Positions 1 through 11,598 of a DNA stretch of 64,000 nt are shown piece by piece. A program made the translations under genes and the position numbers. The stretch's first letter is position 1. Each line of letters starts with the position of its first letter. The notes beneath the pieces are model-generated. The model did not search any database and was not told where the DNA came from. It saw nothing but the letters and a program-made list of their open reading frames with translations. Source of the stretch: Silene conica (taxonomy: Eukaryota; Streptophyta; Magnoliopsida; Caryophyllales; Caryophyllaceae); contig CM055315.2 of the NCBI GenBank assembly GCA_029255685.2, forward strand, positions 31,625,501-31,689,500, written 5' to 3'.

Positions 1-1085
1 TGGAACATATGTGATTGTTTACATGCATTTGACACACTTGTGTTAGAAACATGATAAAGTTAAGGTGGTAGCATGACTAAATAGCTTAACCTGTGTATCA
101 TTGAGTTAAAAAGATGTACGCCGCGATGAGATGTATGAGTTTTATTCTTAAACTATTTGAGCTCTGTTCGTCGAGGTAATGGGGAATAAAACTTGTGTTA
201 GAGGTAAGTATGTGGTATAAGTTAGGCATGAAAACCCAAGTATGTGTTATCCCTTTTAATTAATATGTTTATGACTTATAAATTTCAGAACCAGGTACAT
301 AGAATATTGTTTACATGTTAATGTGAATCTACTTGCAAATTGAAAACTCGGTGTCTAATGATGTGTGCCAATTTATGCATGGGAGCTGAGGATCTGTGAT
401 ATTGTGTACACGGGTGAGGGTAGCAAATGAGCATGAATGATGGACTGGGATAGCCTTGTTGTCTAATTTCTGGTGTATGTGTTATTGTTGGGATAAATAT
501 GGTAGCAGTGTTAAAGACACATGTGTCACTTTACGCGTCCAATATGTACGGTTATTATGCGTAAATAATAACATTGACATGTAGATCGATAGAATTAAAT
601 GAAATCAACATGTGCCAAGAGAAGGTGATATGCAATTATATGTAAAATTTACCTCATATTAAATTATATGTATACAATAAGATAGTAATGATGTGATTCG
701 GTGTTATAGTGCTTTATGTACGTATTTTGATGTGATTGAACATATATGATGTGGCGGATACTAAAGGAACAAAAATTACTTTGCTTGCTTTCGTTATGTA
801 ACCTTGCATGATTTGGGATATGAGTAAAGTGTGGTTAATGACGCAATGATTAAATTACGTGATGATATGATTGGCCAAATAATTGTTAAAAAATAGTTGT
901 TATTTCCGGTGGGTCATTTCCGTTGTTGACATAATATTTATTCTCTGCGTTTAGATGTTGATTCGTTATATGGTTTGGTCTAATTCCCTGTTTACTCCAA
1001 TGCATTTGTTAAGTGGTTATGCTCAGATTTCAAAATGAACTCCTGAAATGGTGGTTTCATTGGGGTGGTATGATTAGTTTTAGTT
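1..1085. other. AT-rich stretch with no recognised gene
   Basis: No open frame of useful length and no family I can name is visible here. The stretch leads directly into a recognisable remnant of a chromovirus pol C-terminus, so it may be decayed retrotransposon sequence. I see no recognisable residues that would prove this. Confidence 0.5.
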
Positions 1086-1258
1086 GTCCGGATACTAGAT
1101 AGTAAGATTCGTCAGATCGGGACGGGATAGACCAAATTTCTTAAAATTTTATGGTCAAATCACAATGTCAAAGAAAACTACTTTGGAGTCTGAGTTGCTA
1201 CGAGAAAGCATTATTCTCAGTTGTTTGATCAGACATGTGAGGTTACGGGGACGTAACC
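1086..1258 (+). pseudogene. Decayed Ty3/gypsy pol C-terminus (chromodomain region) and 3' hairpin
   Basis: Frame-by-frame reading gives VRILDSKIRQ followed after a stop by KILWSNHNVKE. This aligns with the intact element in this window, which reads EILDRKVRK and [12 protein letters not shown] near its C-terminus. A one-base shift and an in-frame TAG break the remnant. It is followed by a LFD-like end and, at 1241-1258, the hairpin GGTTACG-GGGA-CGTAACC and a purine-rich run. The same order follows the stop codon of the intact element. I infer this is the pol tail of the old plus-strand element whose LTR lies at 17597-19564. Confidence 0.7.
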
Positions 1259-1472
1259 TGTTTCTTTTAGGGGGATAGGAGATGATCGCAATGGGTTTTA
1301 AGTTTTTCTAATAAGTTTTATATAAGTTTCATATATGTTTTATCATCTTTGTGATGTTTTGCATATCTTCGGGATGTGGTGAACTTCAGTTGTCTTATAT
1401 CTTGGTTGGCCTTGCGGAGTAAGAGTTAAAGTAGGTGTTGACATATCTTAGCTGTGGTATTATATTATAAGG

Positions 1473-1477
1473 CATGT
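1473..1477. repeat. Target-site duplication CATGT (left)
   Basis: CATGT here matches CATGT at 17459-17463, immediately outside the TG and CA ends of the Tat-like element. Joining the flanks without the insert restores a continuous chromovirus 3' region. Confidence 0.8.
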
Positions 1478-1569
1478 TGATACCGTCGTTTGGTACCAAA
1501 AATAAATACCTAAGTACTACTAACAGAAGTCAGTGGCAAGTAGGGTTGATCTCCACAGGGAGGCAAGGT

Positions 1570-1574
1570 ATATG
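1570..1574. repeat. Target-site duplication ATATG (left)
   Basis: ATATG here matches 11594-11598, directly outside the LTR ends. Confidence 0.9.
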
Positions 1575-2634
1575 TGTAACACCCCCATTTATTTAAGGGC
1601 CTGAACTAGGACTCCTCAGATAAATAAAGGTGTTACCATCTCGGTTTCCCGAGGCAGTAGATACAAAGGAAGATAAACAGTACTTTATATAAAATTTAAA
1701 CTCAAACATGTCCTTACAAAACCAAAGGATAAAACTGTTCGGATCAGAAAGAAAGTACAACTCATAGACTATTCTCAAGTGATCTATGCTCTAAACAGGT
1801 CCGGGTCCAAGCTTCTCACTTCCCTAAGCTCCCATAGTCTTTAACCTGTCAATCTGCTCCCCAATAATTGGTTCATCACAGGTGTTCACGAATACACAGG
1901 GTCAACCACGAGGTTGAGTAGAGTAAAACTGTAAACAAACCATAATACTAAAAATAGAAAGTCGATCATCTCCACTCCGAATCACAAGACCCAATATCTC
2001 CGCACCAATCACAAGACCCATTATCTCCACACCAATCACAAGACCCATTATCTCCACACCAATCACAAGACCCATTATCTCCGCACCAATCACAAGACCC
2101 ATCATCTCATCGCCTCTTCGTTATCACAATATAATATAAAAGCACAATATAAAGTTCACATGATAATATATAACAACACGATTGATAGCAATTATGAACG
2201 GTTTACACATCATCAAACATTAGTAGTTTCCCCTACCTGTAGTTGCAGAAGCAAATAGCAAACGCACAACCGTACTCAAAAGTGCTCCACACGAAAACTT
2301 CCACCTAAAAGTATATTATTTAATTAATAAACTCCCTAATCATCGTAAAACATGTACACAATCCAATTATAGAAACTTCCTATACTTAGAAAGTTTCCAA
2401 CAACTAGTTACCCAAAATAGTAACTTCCAAATATAGTAGCTACTAAAAGAAAACAACCCCTAAGAAATAAACAACCACTTGAATTTGAAATTCAAAACTA
2501 AATCTTACCATAAATAAAAGATGCTAAAACTTAAATACTAATTATACTTGCCATAAGTAAAAATATCTCCTCATAAAACCATTATTTCAAAACCAACTAA
2601 CATTAAATATAATATCAATAATAATATTAATAAT

Positions 2635-2681
<47 letters not shown>

Positions 2682-3919
2682 GTAATACAACACCCGTGAC
2701 AGCCCAGCACCCGTGTTCAAACACCCCCAAGACCATCGTGTCTTTCCACCGACCACCAACTACAACCACCCCGACATGTTCCCTGAACCGCAGACCACCC
2801 ACACAACCACCAGCAGCAGCCTCGCCAGCCGCCGGTGGTCTGAACCAGACTCCCAAAACACCACGACTACTAGCCCCTCCTACTGACCAGACGCTCTTCA
2901 ACCCCCATTCGACACTACACCAACCACCGCCATCAGCCCCTCTGACCACCAACACCTTCACTGGACACCAGACTCGAGACACGGTGGTAGCAATGCTCTG
3001 ACCTCCCCCGAGTCCTCATTGCTACCACCCCCAAACACCCATGCGCTCACCTGAACAACCCCCTGCTACTGACTTCGACAAAAACAACCCTTAAACACCC
3101 CTGTCAATCAACGCCGTAACACCGTGACTACGCACCACATAAACTGAGACCACCACCACAAGCAACCCCCCATGAACCACCAATTACATTGACCAAAGAT
3201 CCAAAACAGACAACCACCGACCAACACAAAAACTGACTTAGAAAAGACGTACCAGACCACTACCAAATTGAAAACGTACAACCCCTTTTCCTGACCCCGT
3301 GTTTGACAACCTCGAAAAACGTGTAAGAACAACCACGACACCACAACTATGACCAACATGTAGACTCCCTACATACTAGCATACGATTATATAAAAACAA
3401 CCAGAAAATAAGGTATAAATCTGCTCTAAAAGAAACGACAAAAAGAGATGCATACAGTAACGTTACAGGAATCGTGGTGATCAGCTCAGCTGTTTGACCA
3501 AAACGAGGTGGCTTAGGGATGCTTACAACCACCGTGCACTGGTGTTTTCTCTTCTCTGAGGTGGCGGCTAGGTTTTGGTAAAGTTAGATCTGTTTTTGAA
3601 TAAGGTTAAGATCACCAAAATACCCTCTATATATGGCGGCAGGGAAGGATTATAGGTGGTATGTCAGAAATTCCGTGTGTGGGCTTACCTTGGCACGCTA
3701 TTCGAGGCCCACTCAAGGCACTCAATAGGTCCCAAGTTCGACCCCTAGCAACCCCATACTACCAAGATTAAAATAGGATCCCAAGATCCCCTATTCGAAA
3801 CCCACCTAAGTCTCAAATATCTCACACAAAACGAGTGTAAATAAGCCAATTAACGAACGATTTAATAACGAAAACTTTATCGCTTACCTTCGACAAGCCC
3901 CAAAATGCGAGGTATTACA
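1575..3919 (-). repeat. 3' LTR of the young chromovirus
   Basis: It has canonical TG and CA ends and is the same length as the 5' LTR at a constant offset of 7,674 bases. It contains a 27-bp minisatellite (1979-2113), an (AAT)n tract (about 2618-2680) and a strongly C/A-rich block (2690-3350). The small open frames inside it repeat identically in the other LTR and show no domain, so I do not call them genes. Confidence 0.95.
1979..2113. repeat. 27-bp minisatellite in LTR, five copies
   Basis: The unit contains CCAATCACAAGACCCATTAT and repeats every 27 bases five times. The outer copies are the most diverged. The same array is present in the other LTR at 9653-9787. Because 27 is a multiple of three, it reads as a repetitive pseudo-protein on the minus strand. 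Confidence 0.9.
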
Positions 3920-3932
3920 GTCTTTCCCCCTT
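3920..3932 (-). promoter_or_regulatory. Polypurine tract of the young chromovirus
   Basis: On the minus strand AAGGGGGAAAGAC directly abuts the first base of the 3' LTR. This is the expected position of the primer for plus-strand DNA synthesis. Confidence 0.85.
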
Positions 3933-3936
3933 AAAA

Positions 3937-3955
3937 GAACTTCGTCCCGAAGTTC
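3937..3955 (-). promoter_or_regulatory. LTR-proximal hairpin before the polypurine tract
   Basis: On the element's sense strand GAACTTCG-GGA-CGAAGTTC has perfect 8-bp arms and a 3-base loop. Related hairpins with different stems occur at 4071-4090, 1241-1258, 17481-17500 and 17559-17578. Confidence 0.75.
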
Positions 3956-4070
3956 TAACATACTTAAGTGACAAACGAACAACTCAAACAAGCTCGAAAC
4001 ACAAATATCACAACACAATTTGCATAAACTTAAATTAAATCGCTTGCCACATTCCACCCCCCTTAAAGAA

Positions 4071-4090
4071 AAGTTACGTCCGCGTAACTT
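4071..4090 (-). promoter_or_regulatory. Pol-proximal hairpin directly after the gag-pol stop
   Basis: On the sense strand AAGTTACG-CGGA-CGTAACTT has perfect 8-bp arms and a 4-base loop. It starts a few bases after the stop codon and is followed by a purine run that resembles a second polypurine tract. Confidence 0.75.
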
Positions 4091-4093
4091 ACC

Positions 4094-7000
4094 TCAATCA
4101 AACAAATGAGGATAACGCTCCCGCATAGATGACTCAGGCTCCCACGTAGCCTCCTCCTGATTATGGTTCGTCCATAAGACCTTCACCAAGGATGTCTCCC
4201 CATTGCGAGTCTTCCGCACTTTCCTGTCCAAAATCTCCTTTGGAGTCTCAATGTACGCTAACTGCTCATCCACCTCAATCACCTCATGCTGCAGCACATG
4301 TGATGGATCGCTCACGTATCTCCTCAACTGAGACACATGGAACACATTATGGACCTTAGATAGGGTTGGAGGCAAGGCTAAGCGATATGCCACCTCTCCA
4401 ACTCTGTCTAAGATTTCAAATGGTCCAATAAATTTCTGACTCAGTTTGCCACGCTTGCCGAATCGCATCACACCCTTCATCGGAGAGACCTTTAGTAACA
4501 CTTTCTCTCCGACCTCAAACGAAATATCACTCCGTTTCAGATCCGCATAGCTCTTCTGTCGATCCTGAGCGGCCCTCATCCTCTGTCGAATAATCTGAAC
4601 CTGCTCCACCATCTCCTGAATCATATCTGGCCCCAATGTCACGACATCAGCTCGATCATCCCAACATACAGGGCTCCGACACTTCCTCCCATATAGAGCC
4701 TCGAAAGGGGCCATGCCAATGCTCGCATGGTAGCTGTTATTATAAGAAAACTCGATCAACCCCAGTCGATCCTCCCAAGATCCTCCGAACTCCAGTACAC
4801 AAGCCCTCAACATATCCTCAAGAGTCTGAATCGTCCGCTCAGTCTGACCATCAGTAGCCGGATGAAAAGCTGTACTCATCTTCAATTGGGTACCCAAAGC
4901 AGCCTGCAACTCCTGCCAAAACCTGGATATAAACCTCGAGTCTCGATCTGAAACAATATCCTTGGGTACGCCATGCAGTTTGACCACATTCTGAACATAC
5001 GACTTAGCCAATTCAGCTTTACTCCAGGTATCTTTCATAGGAATAAAGTGAGCTGACTTAGTTAAACGATCTACAATCACCCAAATCATGTTGTTGCCTC
5101 TCTGAGTCCGAGGCAACCCCACAATAAAGTCCATCGAAATATTCTCCCACTTCCACTCTGGCACATCTAGTGGCTGAACCTTCCCTTGAGGTCTCTTATG
5201 CTCCCCTTTCACTCGCTGACAAGTCAAACACCGCGACACAAACTCTGCGACTTCCTTCTTCATATTAGGCCACCAGAACGTCTTCTTAAGATCCTTATAC
5301 AACTTATCGCCCCCTGGGTGAACAGAATAAGGGGTAGCATGAGCTTCAGTCAAGATCTTCTTCTTTAGCTCCTCCACATTCGGTACACACCATCGCCCAC
5401 TGAATCTCAAACTACCATCAGTATGAATACTGAACTTGGATGCCTCATCACCATTTCCATTCTCCACCGTCAAACGCCACTTCTGGATTCTTTCATCGTT
5501 CTGCTGTAACTCCCGAATCTCCCCATACAATTCAGGCTCCACTGTCAAGTCACCAAGGGCATCCCCTTTCCGGATCATGAATATTCCCATCTCCCTTAGT
5601 TCACCATACAACCTCCCTCTCGACCTGGCACAATCCAAAGCATGTATTGACTTCCTACTTAGAGCATCAGCTACCACATTTGCCTTGCCTTCGTGGTAGA
5701 CAATCTGCATATCATAATCCCCGATCAACTCTATCCACCGCCTCTGCCTCATGTTCAACTCCTTCTGCGTATAGATATATTTCAGGCTCTTGTGATCAGA
5801 AAACACCTTAAAAGTGGCTCCATAGAGGTAATGTCGCCACAATTTCAGTGCAAAGACCACAGCGCCCAATTCCAAATCATGAGTCGGGTAATTCTCTTCA
5901 TAGGTCTTCAACTGGCGAGAAGCATACGCGATCACTCTCCCATTCTGCATTAGCACACAACCCAACCCATGCTTGGAAGCGTCAGTATAAACTTCGAAGT
6001 TATCACTCCCTACTGGCAAAGCAAGGATAGGAGCTGTTGTCAGGCGTTCCTTAAGGGTTAGGAATGCCTTCTCACAACTCTCATCCCAAACAAAACGGTT
6101 CTCCTTCCTCATTAACGACGTCAACGGTTTTGCTATCTTTGAAAAGTCTTTAACGAATCTCCGGTAATATCCTGCTAACCCCAGAAAACTGCGGATCTCA
6201 CTCACATTCTTCGGACTTTGCCACTTAGTAACAGCTTCAATTTTACTAGGGTCAACAGATACTCCCTCCTTGGAAATGACATGCCCCAAGAACGCCACTT
6301 TCTCCAACCAGAATTCACACTTACTCAACTTAGCATCGAGTTTATGTTCCTCCAAAGTCTGAAGTACCTTCCTCAAATGATCTTCGTGCTCCTCCGCATT
6401 CTTGGAATATACCAGGATATCATCGATAAATACCACCACAAACTTGTCGAGATACGGGCTGAAGACCCGATTCATCAAGTCCATGAACACAGCTGGAGCA
6501 TTAGTCAATCCAAAGGGCATAACCACAAATTCATAGTGGCCATACCTCGTTCGGAAAGCGGTCTTCGGAATATCTTCATCCTTTATTCTCAACTGATGAT
6601 ACCCGGATCTCAAATCAATCTTGGAGAAGACCCCGGCCCCACTCAACTGATCGAATAAGTCGTCAATTCTCGGCAACGGATAACGATTCTTGATGGTCAC
6701 ATTGTTCAGCTCTCGATAATCAACACACAATCTCAAACTCCCATCCTTCTTTTTCACAAATAAGACAGGTGCTCCCCATGGCGACACACTGGGTCGGATG
6801 AACCCTTTTTCAGCTAGTTCATCCAATTGCTTCTTCAACTCCTCCATTTCCTTCGGTCCCATGCGGTATGGTGACTTAGATATTGGTCCCGCCCCAGGTT
6901 TTAGGTCAATAGAAAATTCCACTTCCCTCCTCGGCGGTAACCCCGGAATGTCGTCACGAAAAACTCCCTCAAACTCCCGTACCACAGGTATCTCACTAGT

Positions 7001-8698
7001 CTTGGGGGTCTCAGCCTCACAATTCCACATTTGACACAAGATCAGGCTCTCTCCTTTCCTCAAACTAGACTTCAGAGTGTTTACAGAAATGAATTTGATT
7101 TTTGGTTTGACTCGGTATCCCTTGTAAGACACCCTCACTCCCTTAGGTCCCTTCAAAGAAATCTTCTTTTGATGGCAATCGATGAAAGCTCGATACTTCC
7201 CTAGCCAGTCCATCCCCAGAATCACCTCAAAGCCCCCCAGAGGAAACTCTATGAGGTCACAATAGAAAATTGCTTCCCCGACTTTGATGGGCACACTACC
7301 ATATACTCTATTACAGACTATCGACTCGCCTGATGGTATGGTCACTGGATCCGCGATCCAATCAAATCTCTCAAGTCCCAAGGCCTTAACATGATCTCTA
7401 GACACAAACGAATGGGTGGCACCGGAATCGAAAAGTACAAAAGTAGGCTTAGAGTTCACGAGAAAAGTACCGGTTACCACGTGCGCATCCTCCTGAGCTG
7501 CCTGTTTTCCCATGGCAAAGAGCTTGCCACTGGACTTGGCTCCACTCTGGCTAGCAGAAGAAGTCCCAGCCTGCTGATTTCCTGCCGTCCCCGTCTTGTT
7601 GTTGTTCCCACCTCCATTGTACTGATTCTGATATGAACGGTTCTGATTGTTGTTGTTGTTGTAGTTCCTCTGGTAGTTGCTGCTGCCTCCAGACTTCGCA
7701 CCCCCACCATAGTTTGTCATGGGTGTGCGATAGCCACTACTGCCATAGGACTGAGTGCGAGGTCCCTGGTATCCGGATGTAGGTGTACGATAGCCCCCGG
7801 ACTGATTTCCCCCAGATGAACGACACACCGCCTGCTTGTGTCCCGTCTTTCCACAGCCGAAACAGACTATTCCTACAGAACCACTGCCGGAACCTCCACT
7901 CCTGAAGCTGCCCCCACTCGGATTCCTTCCACCACCAGAGGCACTACTCCCGAAATACCCACTGAACTTGTTATTACTTTGCTTTTTCGATCCTGAACCC
8001 TCTGCCACTGTTTCAGCTTTCCTCTTTTCTGACTTGGACTGTTTGTCCTTTTTAATCATATCCGAAAGCCTCTCCGCCGCCCCAGCCCGTAAATAGATGT
8101 CACGGATTGTGGTGGGCGGAGCTGCAATCAGTCTCTTTTTGATGGCGATTGACAAGCCCCTCTCGAACTTCATGGCTAGCATAGCATCATCCAGTCCCAT
8201 ATCTCTCACATAGTGTACCAGCTGGATGAATTTCCTGTAGTAAACCTCTACAGTCATGTCCTCCGTCATCTGGAATGAGTCGAACTCCTCCCTCAGCTTG
8301 CTCTTTTGGAATTCTGGTAGAAACGCCTCGTTCAGAACCCCCTGGAATGCGTCCCACGGTACAAACGCGGATCCACCCTCTGTAGCTGCTTCCCGGAGCT
8401 CTCCCTTATTCGCGGTCCACCAATCTCCAGCCATACCCCTCAGATAGTGGGCAGCCTGGTCTACCTTCAATTCTTCCGGGCAATCCAGCAACTCAAACAG
8501 ATTATCGAATTCCCGACACCAAGCTCCTAACAGATGAGGTTCCCCCTCCCCAGTGAATTGGGTAGGGCGGTGTCTTGCAATGATTGTGCTCATCTTCGCG
8601 GAGTCCATTTGTTTGGCCTTTAGGGCCGCATTTTCAGCTATTAGACGGTCCACCTCTTCTTGGGTGATGTTAACGGCATTATCCCTTCGTGGAGGCAT
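4094..8698 (-). CDS. Gag-pol polyprotein of the young Ty3/gypsy chromovirus
   Basis: One uninterrupted frame encodes all retrotransposition functions. The frame is open from 8746 (1,550 codons), but I prefer the start MPPRRDN at 8698, 16 codons in. Numbered from 8746: retrotransposon gag domain about 55-230; CCHC knuckle [14 protein letters not shown] at 295-308; a glycine/asparagine-rich linker to about 405; aspartic protease with DSGATHSF near 440; reverse transcriptase about 640-820 with FIDDILVYS near 773; RNase H with TDAS near 921; integrase zinc finger (H1136, H1143, C1173, C1176); integrase core with D1206, D1267 and E1303, a DD35E spacing; and a chromo-like C-terminus near 1495-1540. 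All key residues I can check are present, so this copy may be active. Nothing breaks the frame. Confidence 0.97.
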   Translation of the reverse strand: MPPRRDNAVNITQEEVDRLIAENAALKAKQMDSAKMSTIIARHRPTQFTGEGEPHLLGAWCREFDNLFELLDCPEELKVDQAAHYLRGMAGDWWTANKGELREAATEGGSAFVPWDAFQGVLNEAFLPEFQKSKLREEFDSFQMTEDMTVEVYYRKFIQLVHYVRDMGLDDAMLAMKFERGLSIAIKKRLIAAPPTTIRDIYLRAGAAERLSDMIKKDKQSKSEKRKAETVAEGSGSKKQSNNKFSGYFGSSASGGGRNPSGGSFRSGGSGSGSVGIVCFGCGKTGHKQAVCRSSGGNQSGGYRTPTSGYQGPRTQSYGSSGYRTPMTNYGGGAKSGGSSNYQRNYNNNNNQNRSYQNQYNGGGNNNKTGTAGNQQAGTSSASQSGAKSSGKLFAMGKQAAQEDAHVVTGTFLVNSKPTFVLFDSGATHSFVSRDHVKALGLERFDWIADPVTIPSGESIVCNRVYGSVPIKVGEAIFYCDLIEFPLGGFEVILGMDWLGKYRAFIDCHQKKISLKGPKGVRVSYKGYRVKPKIKFISVNTLKSSLRKGESLILCQMWNCEAETPKTSEIPVVREFEGVFRDDIPGLPPRREVEFSIDLKPGAGPISKSPYRMGPKEMEELKKQLDELAEKGFIRPSVSPWGAPVLFVKKKDGSLRLCVDYRELNNVTIKNRYPLPRIDDLFDQLSGAGVFSKIDLRSGYHQLRIKDEDIPKTAFRTRYGHYEFVVMPFGLTNAPAVFMDLMNRVFSPYLDKFVVVFIDDILVYSKNAEEHEDHLRKVLQTLEEHKLDAKLSKCEFWLEKVAFLGHVISKEGVSVDPSKIEAVTKWQSPKNVSEIRSFLGLAGYYRRFVKDFSKIAKPLTSLMRKENRFVWDESCEKAFLTLKERLTTAPILALPVGSDNFEVYTDASKHGLGCVLMQNGRVIAYASRQLKTYEENYPTHDLELGAVVFALKLWRHYLYGATFKVFSDHKSLKYIYTQKELNMRQRRWIELIGDYDMQIVYHEGKANVVADALSRKSIHALDCARSRGRLYGELREMGIFMIRKGDALGDLTVEPELYGEIRELQQNDERIQKWRLTVENGNGDEASKFSIHTDGSLRFSGRWCVPNVEELKKKILTEAHATPYSVHPGGDKLYKDLKKTFWWPNMKKEVAEFVSRCLTCQRVKGEHKRPQGKVQPLDVPEWKWENISMDFIVGLPRTQRGNNMIWVIVDRLTKSAHFIPMKDTWSKAELAKSYVQNVVKLHGVPKDIVSDRDSRFISRFWQELQAALGTQLKMSTAFHPATDGQTERTIQTLEDMLRACVLEFGGSWEDRLGLIEFSYNNSYHASIGMAPFEALYGRKCRSPVCWDDRADVVTLGPDMIQEMVEQVQIIRQRMRAAQDRQKSYADLKRSDISFEVGEKVLLKVSPMKGVMRFGKRGKLSQKFIGPFEILDRVGEVAYRLALPPTLSKVHNVFHVSQLRRYVSDPSHVLQHEVIEVDEQLAYIETPKEILDRKVRKTRNGETSLVKVLWTNHNQEEATWEPESSMRERYPHLFD

Positions 8699-9233
8699 AC
8701 TATAAAACAAGAAAAGAAATGAGTCCCGACATACATGGGTACCCATTGGGTTTAGGGCTATGTTCCCTAAGCATCAAAATCTATAATTACTTATCATACA
8801 AAGTAGCTTGCTTCCATAACATGGCTCAGGGATCACATAACCGCATATCACTAGACATGAAGAAGGAAGAATTACTAGCATGTTTCATATCGCTTAACAC
8901 ATCACAACAAGATATATCCTTTATTTAAACAAATAAAAGTTCATTCATGCTTATGCCCCTTCCGGCTTTTCCAAAAGTTTCTTATGCTCAGAATTCTCAT
9001 AACATACTTATCACAATATGCTATCACTTTCACCACCTCCTATTCTACCCTTTTCTCTCGTATATGCCCTCTGGGTTCCCGGGTAAGACTGATAGGGCCT
9101 ATGGTTTAGTGTGAGGGGGCCCCAGACTCATACTTCCCCTTAAGTGTGCTCCTAACAATCCTATCCCGGGGTTCATTTTATTTAGACTCTCCTACATTCA
9201 TTGGGTTCATTAGGTTAGGCCTGAGGATCGTTC
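8699..9233 (-). other. Leader between primer-binding site and gag
   Basis: This is the untranslated leader of the young element, about 530 bases. I see no open frame with a recognisable product. It probably holds packaging signals, but none can be recognised by eye. Confidence 0.6.
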
Positions 9234-9245
9234 GCTTTGATACCA
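9234..9245 (-). promoter_or_regulatory. Primer-binding site (initiator Met tRNA type)
   Basis: The minus strand reads TGGTATCAAAGC three bases inside the 5' LTR. The usual plant initiator-Met primer site is TGGTATCAGAGC, so there is one mismatch. Confidence 0.85.
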
Positions 9246-9652
9246 CTTTGTAACACCCCCATTTATTTAAGGGCCTGAACTAGGACTCCTCAGATAAATA
9301 AAGGTGTTACCATCTCGGTTTCCCGAGGCAGTAGATACAAAGGAAGATAAACAGTACTTTATATAAAATTTAAACTCAAACATGTCCTTACAAAACCAAA
9401 GGATAAAACTGTTCGGATCAGAAAGAAAGTACAACTCATAGACTATTCTCAAGTGATCTATGCTCTAAACAGGTCCGGGTCCAAGCTTCTCACTTCCCTA
9501 AGCTCCCATAGTCTTTAACCTGTCAATCTGCTCCCCAATAATTGGTTCATCACAGGTGTTCACGAATACACAGGGTCAACCACGAGGTTGAGTAGAGTAA
9601 AACTGTAAACAAACCATAATACTAAAAATAGAAAGTCGATCATCTCCACTCC

Positions 9653-9787
9653 GAATCACAAGACCCAATATCTCCGCACCAATCACAAGACCCATTATCT
9701 CCACACCAATCACAAGACCCATTATCTCCACACCAATCACAAGACCCATTATCTCCGCACCAATCACAAGACCCATCATCTCATCGC
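9653..9787. repeat. 27-bp minisatellite in the 5' LTR
   Basis: This is the same five-copy array as at 1979-2113, with the same unit variants in the same order. Confidence 0.9.
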
Positions 9788-10308
9788 CTCTTCGTTATCA
9801 CAATATAATATAAAAGCACAATATAAAGTTCACATGATAATATATAACAACACGATTGATAGCAATTATGAACGGTTTACACATCATCAAACATTAGTAG
9901 TTTCCCCTACCTGTAGTTGCAGAAGCAAATAGCAAACGCACAACCGTACTCAAAAGTGCTCCACACGAAAACTTCCACCTAAAAGTATATTATTTAATTA
10001 ATAAACTCCCTAATCATCGTAAAACATGTACACAATCCAATTATAGAAACTTCCTATACTTAGAAAGTTTCCAACAACTAGTTACCCAAAATAGTAACTT
10101 CCAAATATAGTAGCTACTAAAAGAAAACAACCCCTAAGAAATAAACAACCACTTGAATTTGAAATTCAAAACTAAATCTTACCATAAATAAAAGATGCTA
10201 AAACTTAAATACTAATTATACTTGCCATAAGTAAAAATATCTCCTCATAAAACCATTATTTCAAAACCAACTAACATTAAATATAATATCAATAATAATA
10301 TTAATAAT

Positions 10309-10355
<47 letters not shown>

Positions 10356-11299
10356 GTAATACAACACCCGTGACAGCCCAGCACCCGTGTTCAAACACCC
10401 CCAAGACCATCGTGTCTTTCCACCGACCACCAACTACAACCACCCCGACATGTTCCCTGAACCGCAGACCACCCACACAACCACCAGCAGCAGCCTCGCC
10501 AGCCGCCGGTGGTCTGAACCAGACTCCCAAAACACCACGACTACTAGCCCCTCCTACTGACCAGACGCTCTTCAACCCCCATTCGACACTACACCAACCA
10601 CCGCCATCAGCCCCTCTGACCACCAACACCTTCACTGGACACCAGACTCGAGACACGGTGGTAGCAATGCTCTGACCTCCCCCGAGTCCTCATTGCTACC
10701 ACCCCCAAACACCCATGCGCTCACCTGAACAACCCCCTGCTACTGACTTCGACAAAAACAACCCTTAAACACCCCTGTCAATCAACGCCGTAACACCGTG
10801 ACTACGCACCACATAAACTGAGACCACCACCACAAGCAACCCCCCATGAACCACCAATTACATTGACCAAAGATCCAAAACAGACAACCACCGACCAACA
10901 CAAAAACTGACTTAGAAAAGACGTACCAGACCACTACCAAATTGAAAACGTACAACCCCTTTTCCTGACCCCGTGTTTGACAACCTCGAAAAACGTGTAA
11001 GAACAACCACGACACCACAACTATGACCAACATGTAGACTCCCTACATACTAGCATACGATTATATAAAAACAACCAGAAAATAAGGTATAAATCTGCTC
11101 TAAAAGAAACGACAAAAAGAGATGCATACAGTAACGTTACAGGAATCGTGGTGATCAGCTCAGCTGTTTGACCAAAACGAGGTGGCTTAGGGATGCTTAC
11201 AACCACCGTGCACTGGTGTTTTCTCTTCTCTGAGGTGGCGGCTAGGTTTTGGTAAAGTTAGATCTGTTTTTGAATAAGGTTAAGATCACCAAAATACCC

Positions 11300-11311
11300 T
11301 CTATATATGGC
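11300..11311 (-). promoter_or_regulatory. Candidate TATA box in the 5' LTR
   Basis: The minus strand reads CCATATATAGAG about 285 bases into the LTR. This is a plausible U3 TATA element, with transcription then starting roughly 30 bases further. The same site is in the other LTR at 3626-3637. Nothing else in the LTR identifies the U3/R border. Confidence 0.4.
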
Positions 11312-11593
11312 GGCAGGGAAGGATTATAGGTGGTATGTCAGAAATTCCGTGTGTGGGCTTACCTTGGCACGCTATTCGAGGCCCACTCAAGGCACTCAAT
11401 AGGTCCCAAGTTCGACCCCTAGCAACCCCATACTACCAAGATTAAAATAGGATCCCAAGATCCCCTATTCGAAACCCACCTAAGTCTCAAATATCTCACA
11501 CAAAACGAGTGTAAATAAGCCAATTAACGAACGATTTAATAACGAAAACTTTATCGCTTACCTTCGACAAGCCCCAAAATGCGAGGTATTACA

Positions 11594-11598
11594 ATATG
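11594..11598. repeat. Target-site duplication ATATG (right)
   Basis: This is the right-hand copy, identical to 1570-1574. Confidence 0.9.

Larger units (their letters stand above)
1575..11593 (-). mobile_element. Young, complete Ty3/gypsy chromovirus (Tekay-like), 10.0 kb
   Basis: Two long terminal repeats (1575-3919 and 9249-11593, 2,345 bp each, TGTAAC to ATTACA) flank one long gag-pol frame on the minus strand. The 5-bp duplication ATATG lies directly outside at 1570-1574 and 11594-11598. Every stretch I compared between the LTRs was identical, which indicates a very recent insertion. The primer-binding site and polypurine tract are both where a minus-strand element needs them. Long LTRs, an initiator-Met primer site and a chromo-like C-terminus fit the Tekay/Del lineage. 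This lineage call is inference. Confidence 0.95.
9249..11593 (-). repeat. 5' LTR of the young chromovirus
   Basis: This LTR starts at 11593 on the minus strand and ends at 9249 next to the primer-binding site. It should contain the promoter. No difference from the 3' LTR was seen in the parts compared. Confidence 0.95.

Noticed and set aside
2587..2982. 131-codon frame inside the chromovirus LTR (also at 10261-10656)
   Set aside because: It is identical in both LTRs, because the LTRs themselves are identical. It overlaps other frames on both strands, includes an (AAT)n-encoded run and has no domain.
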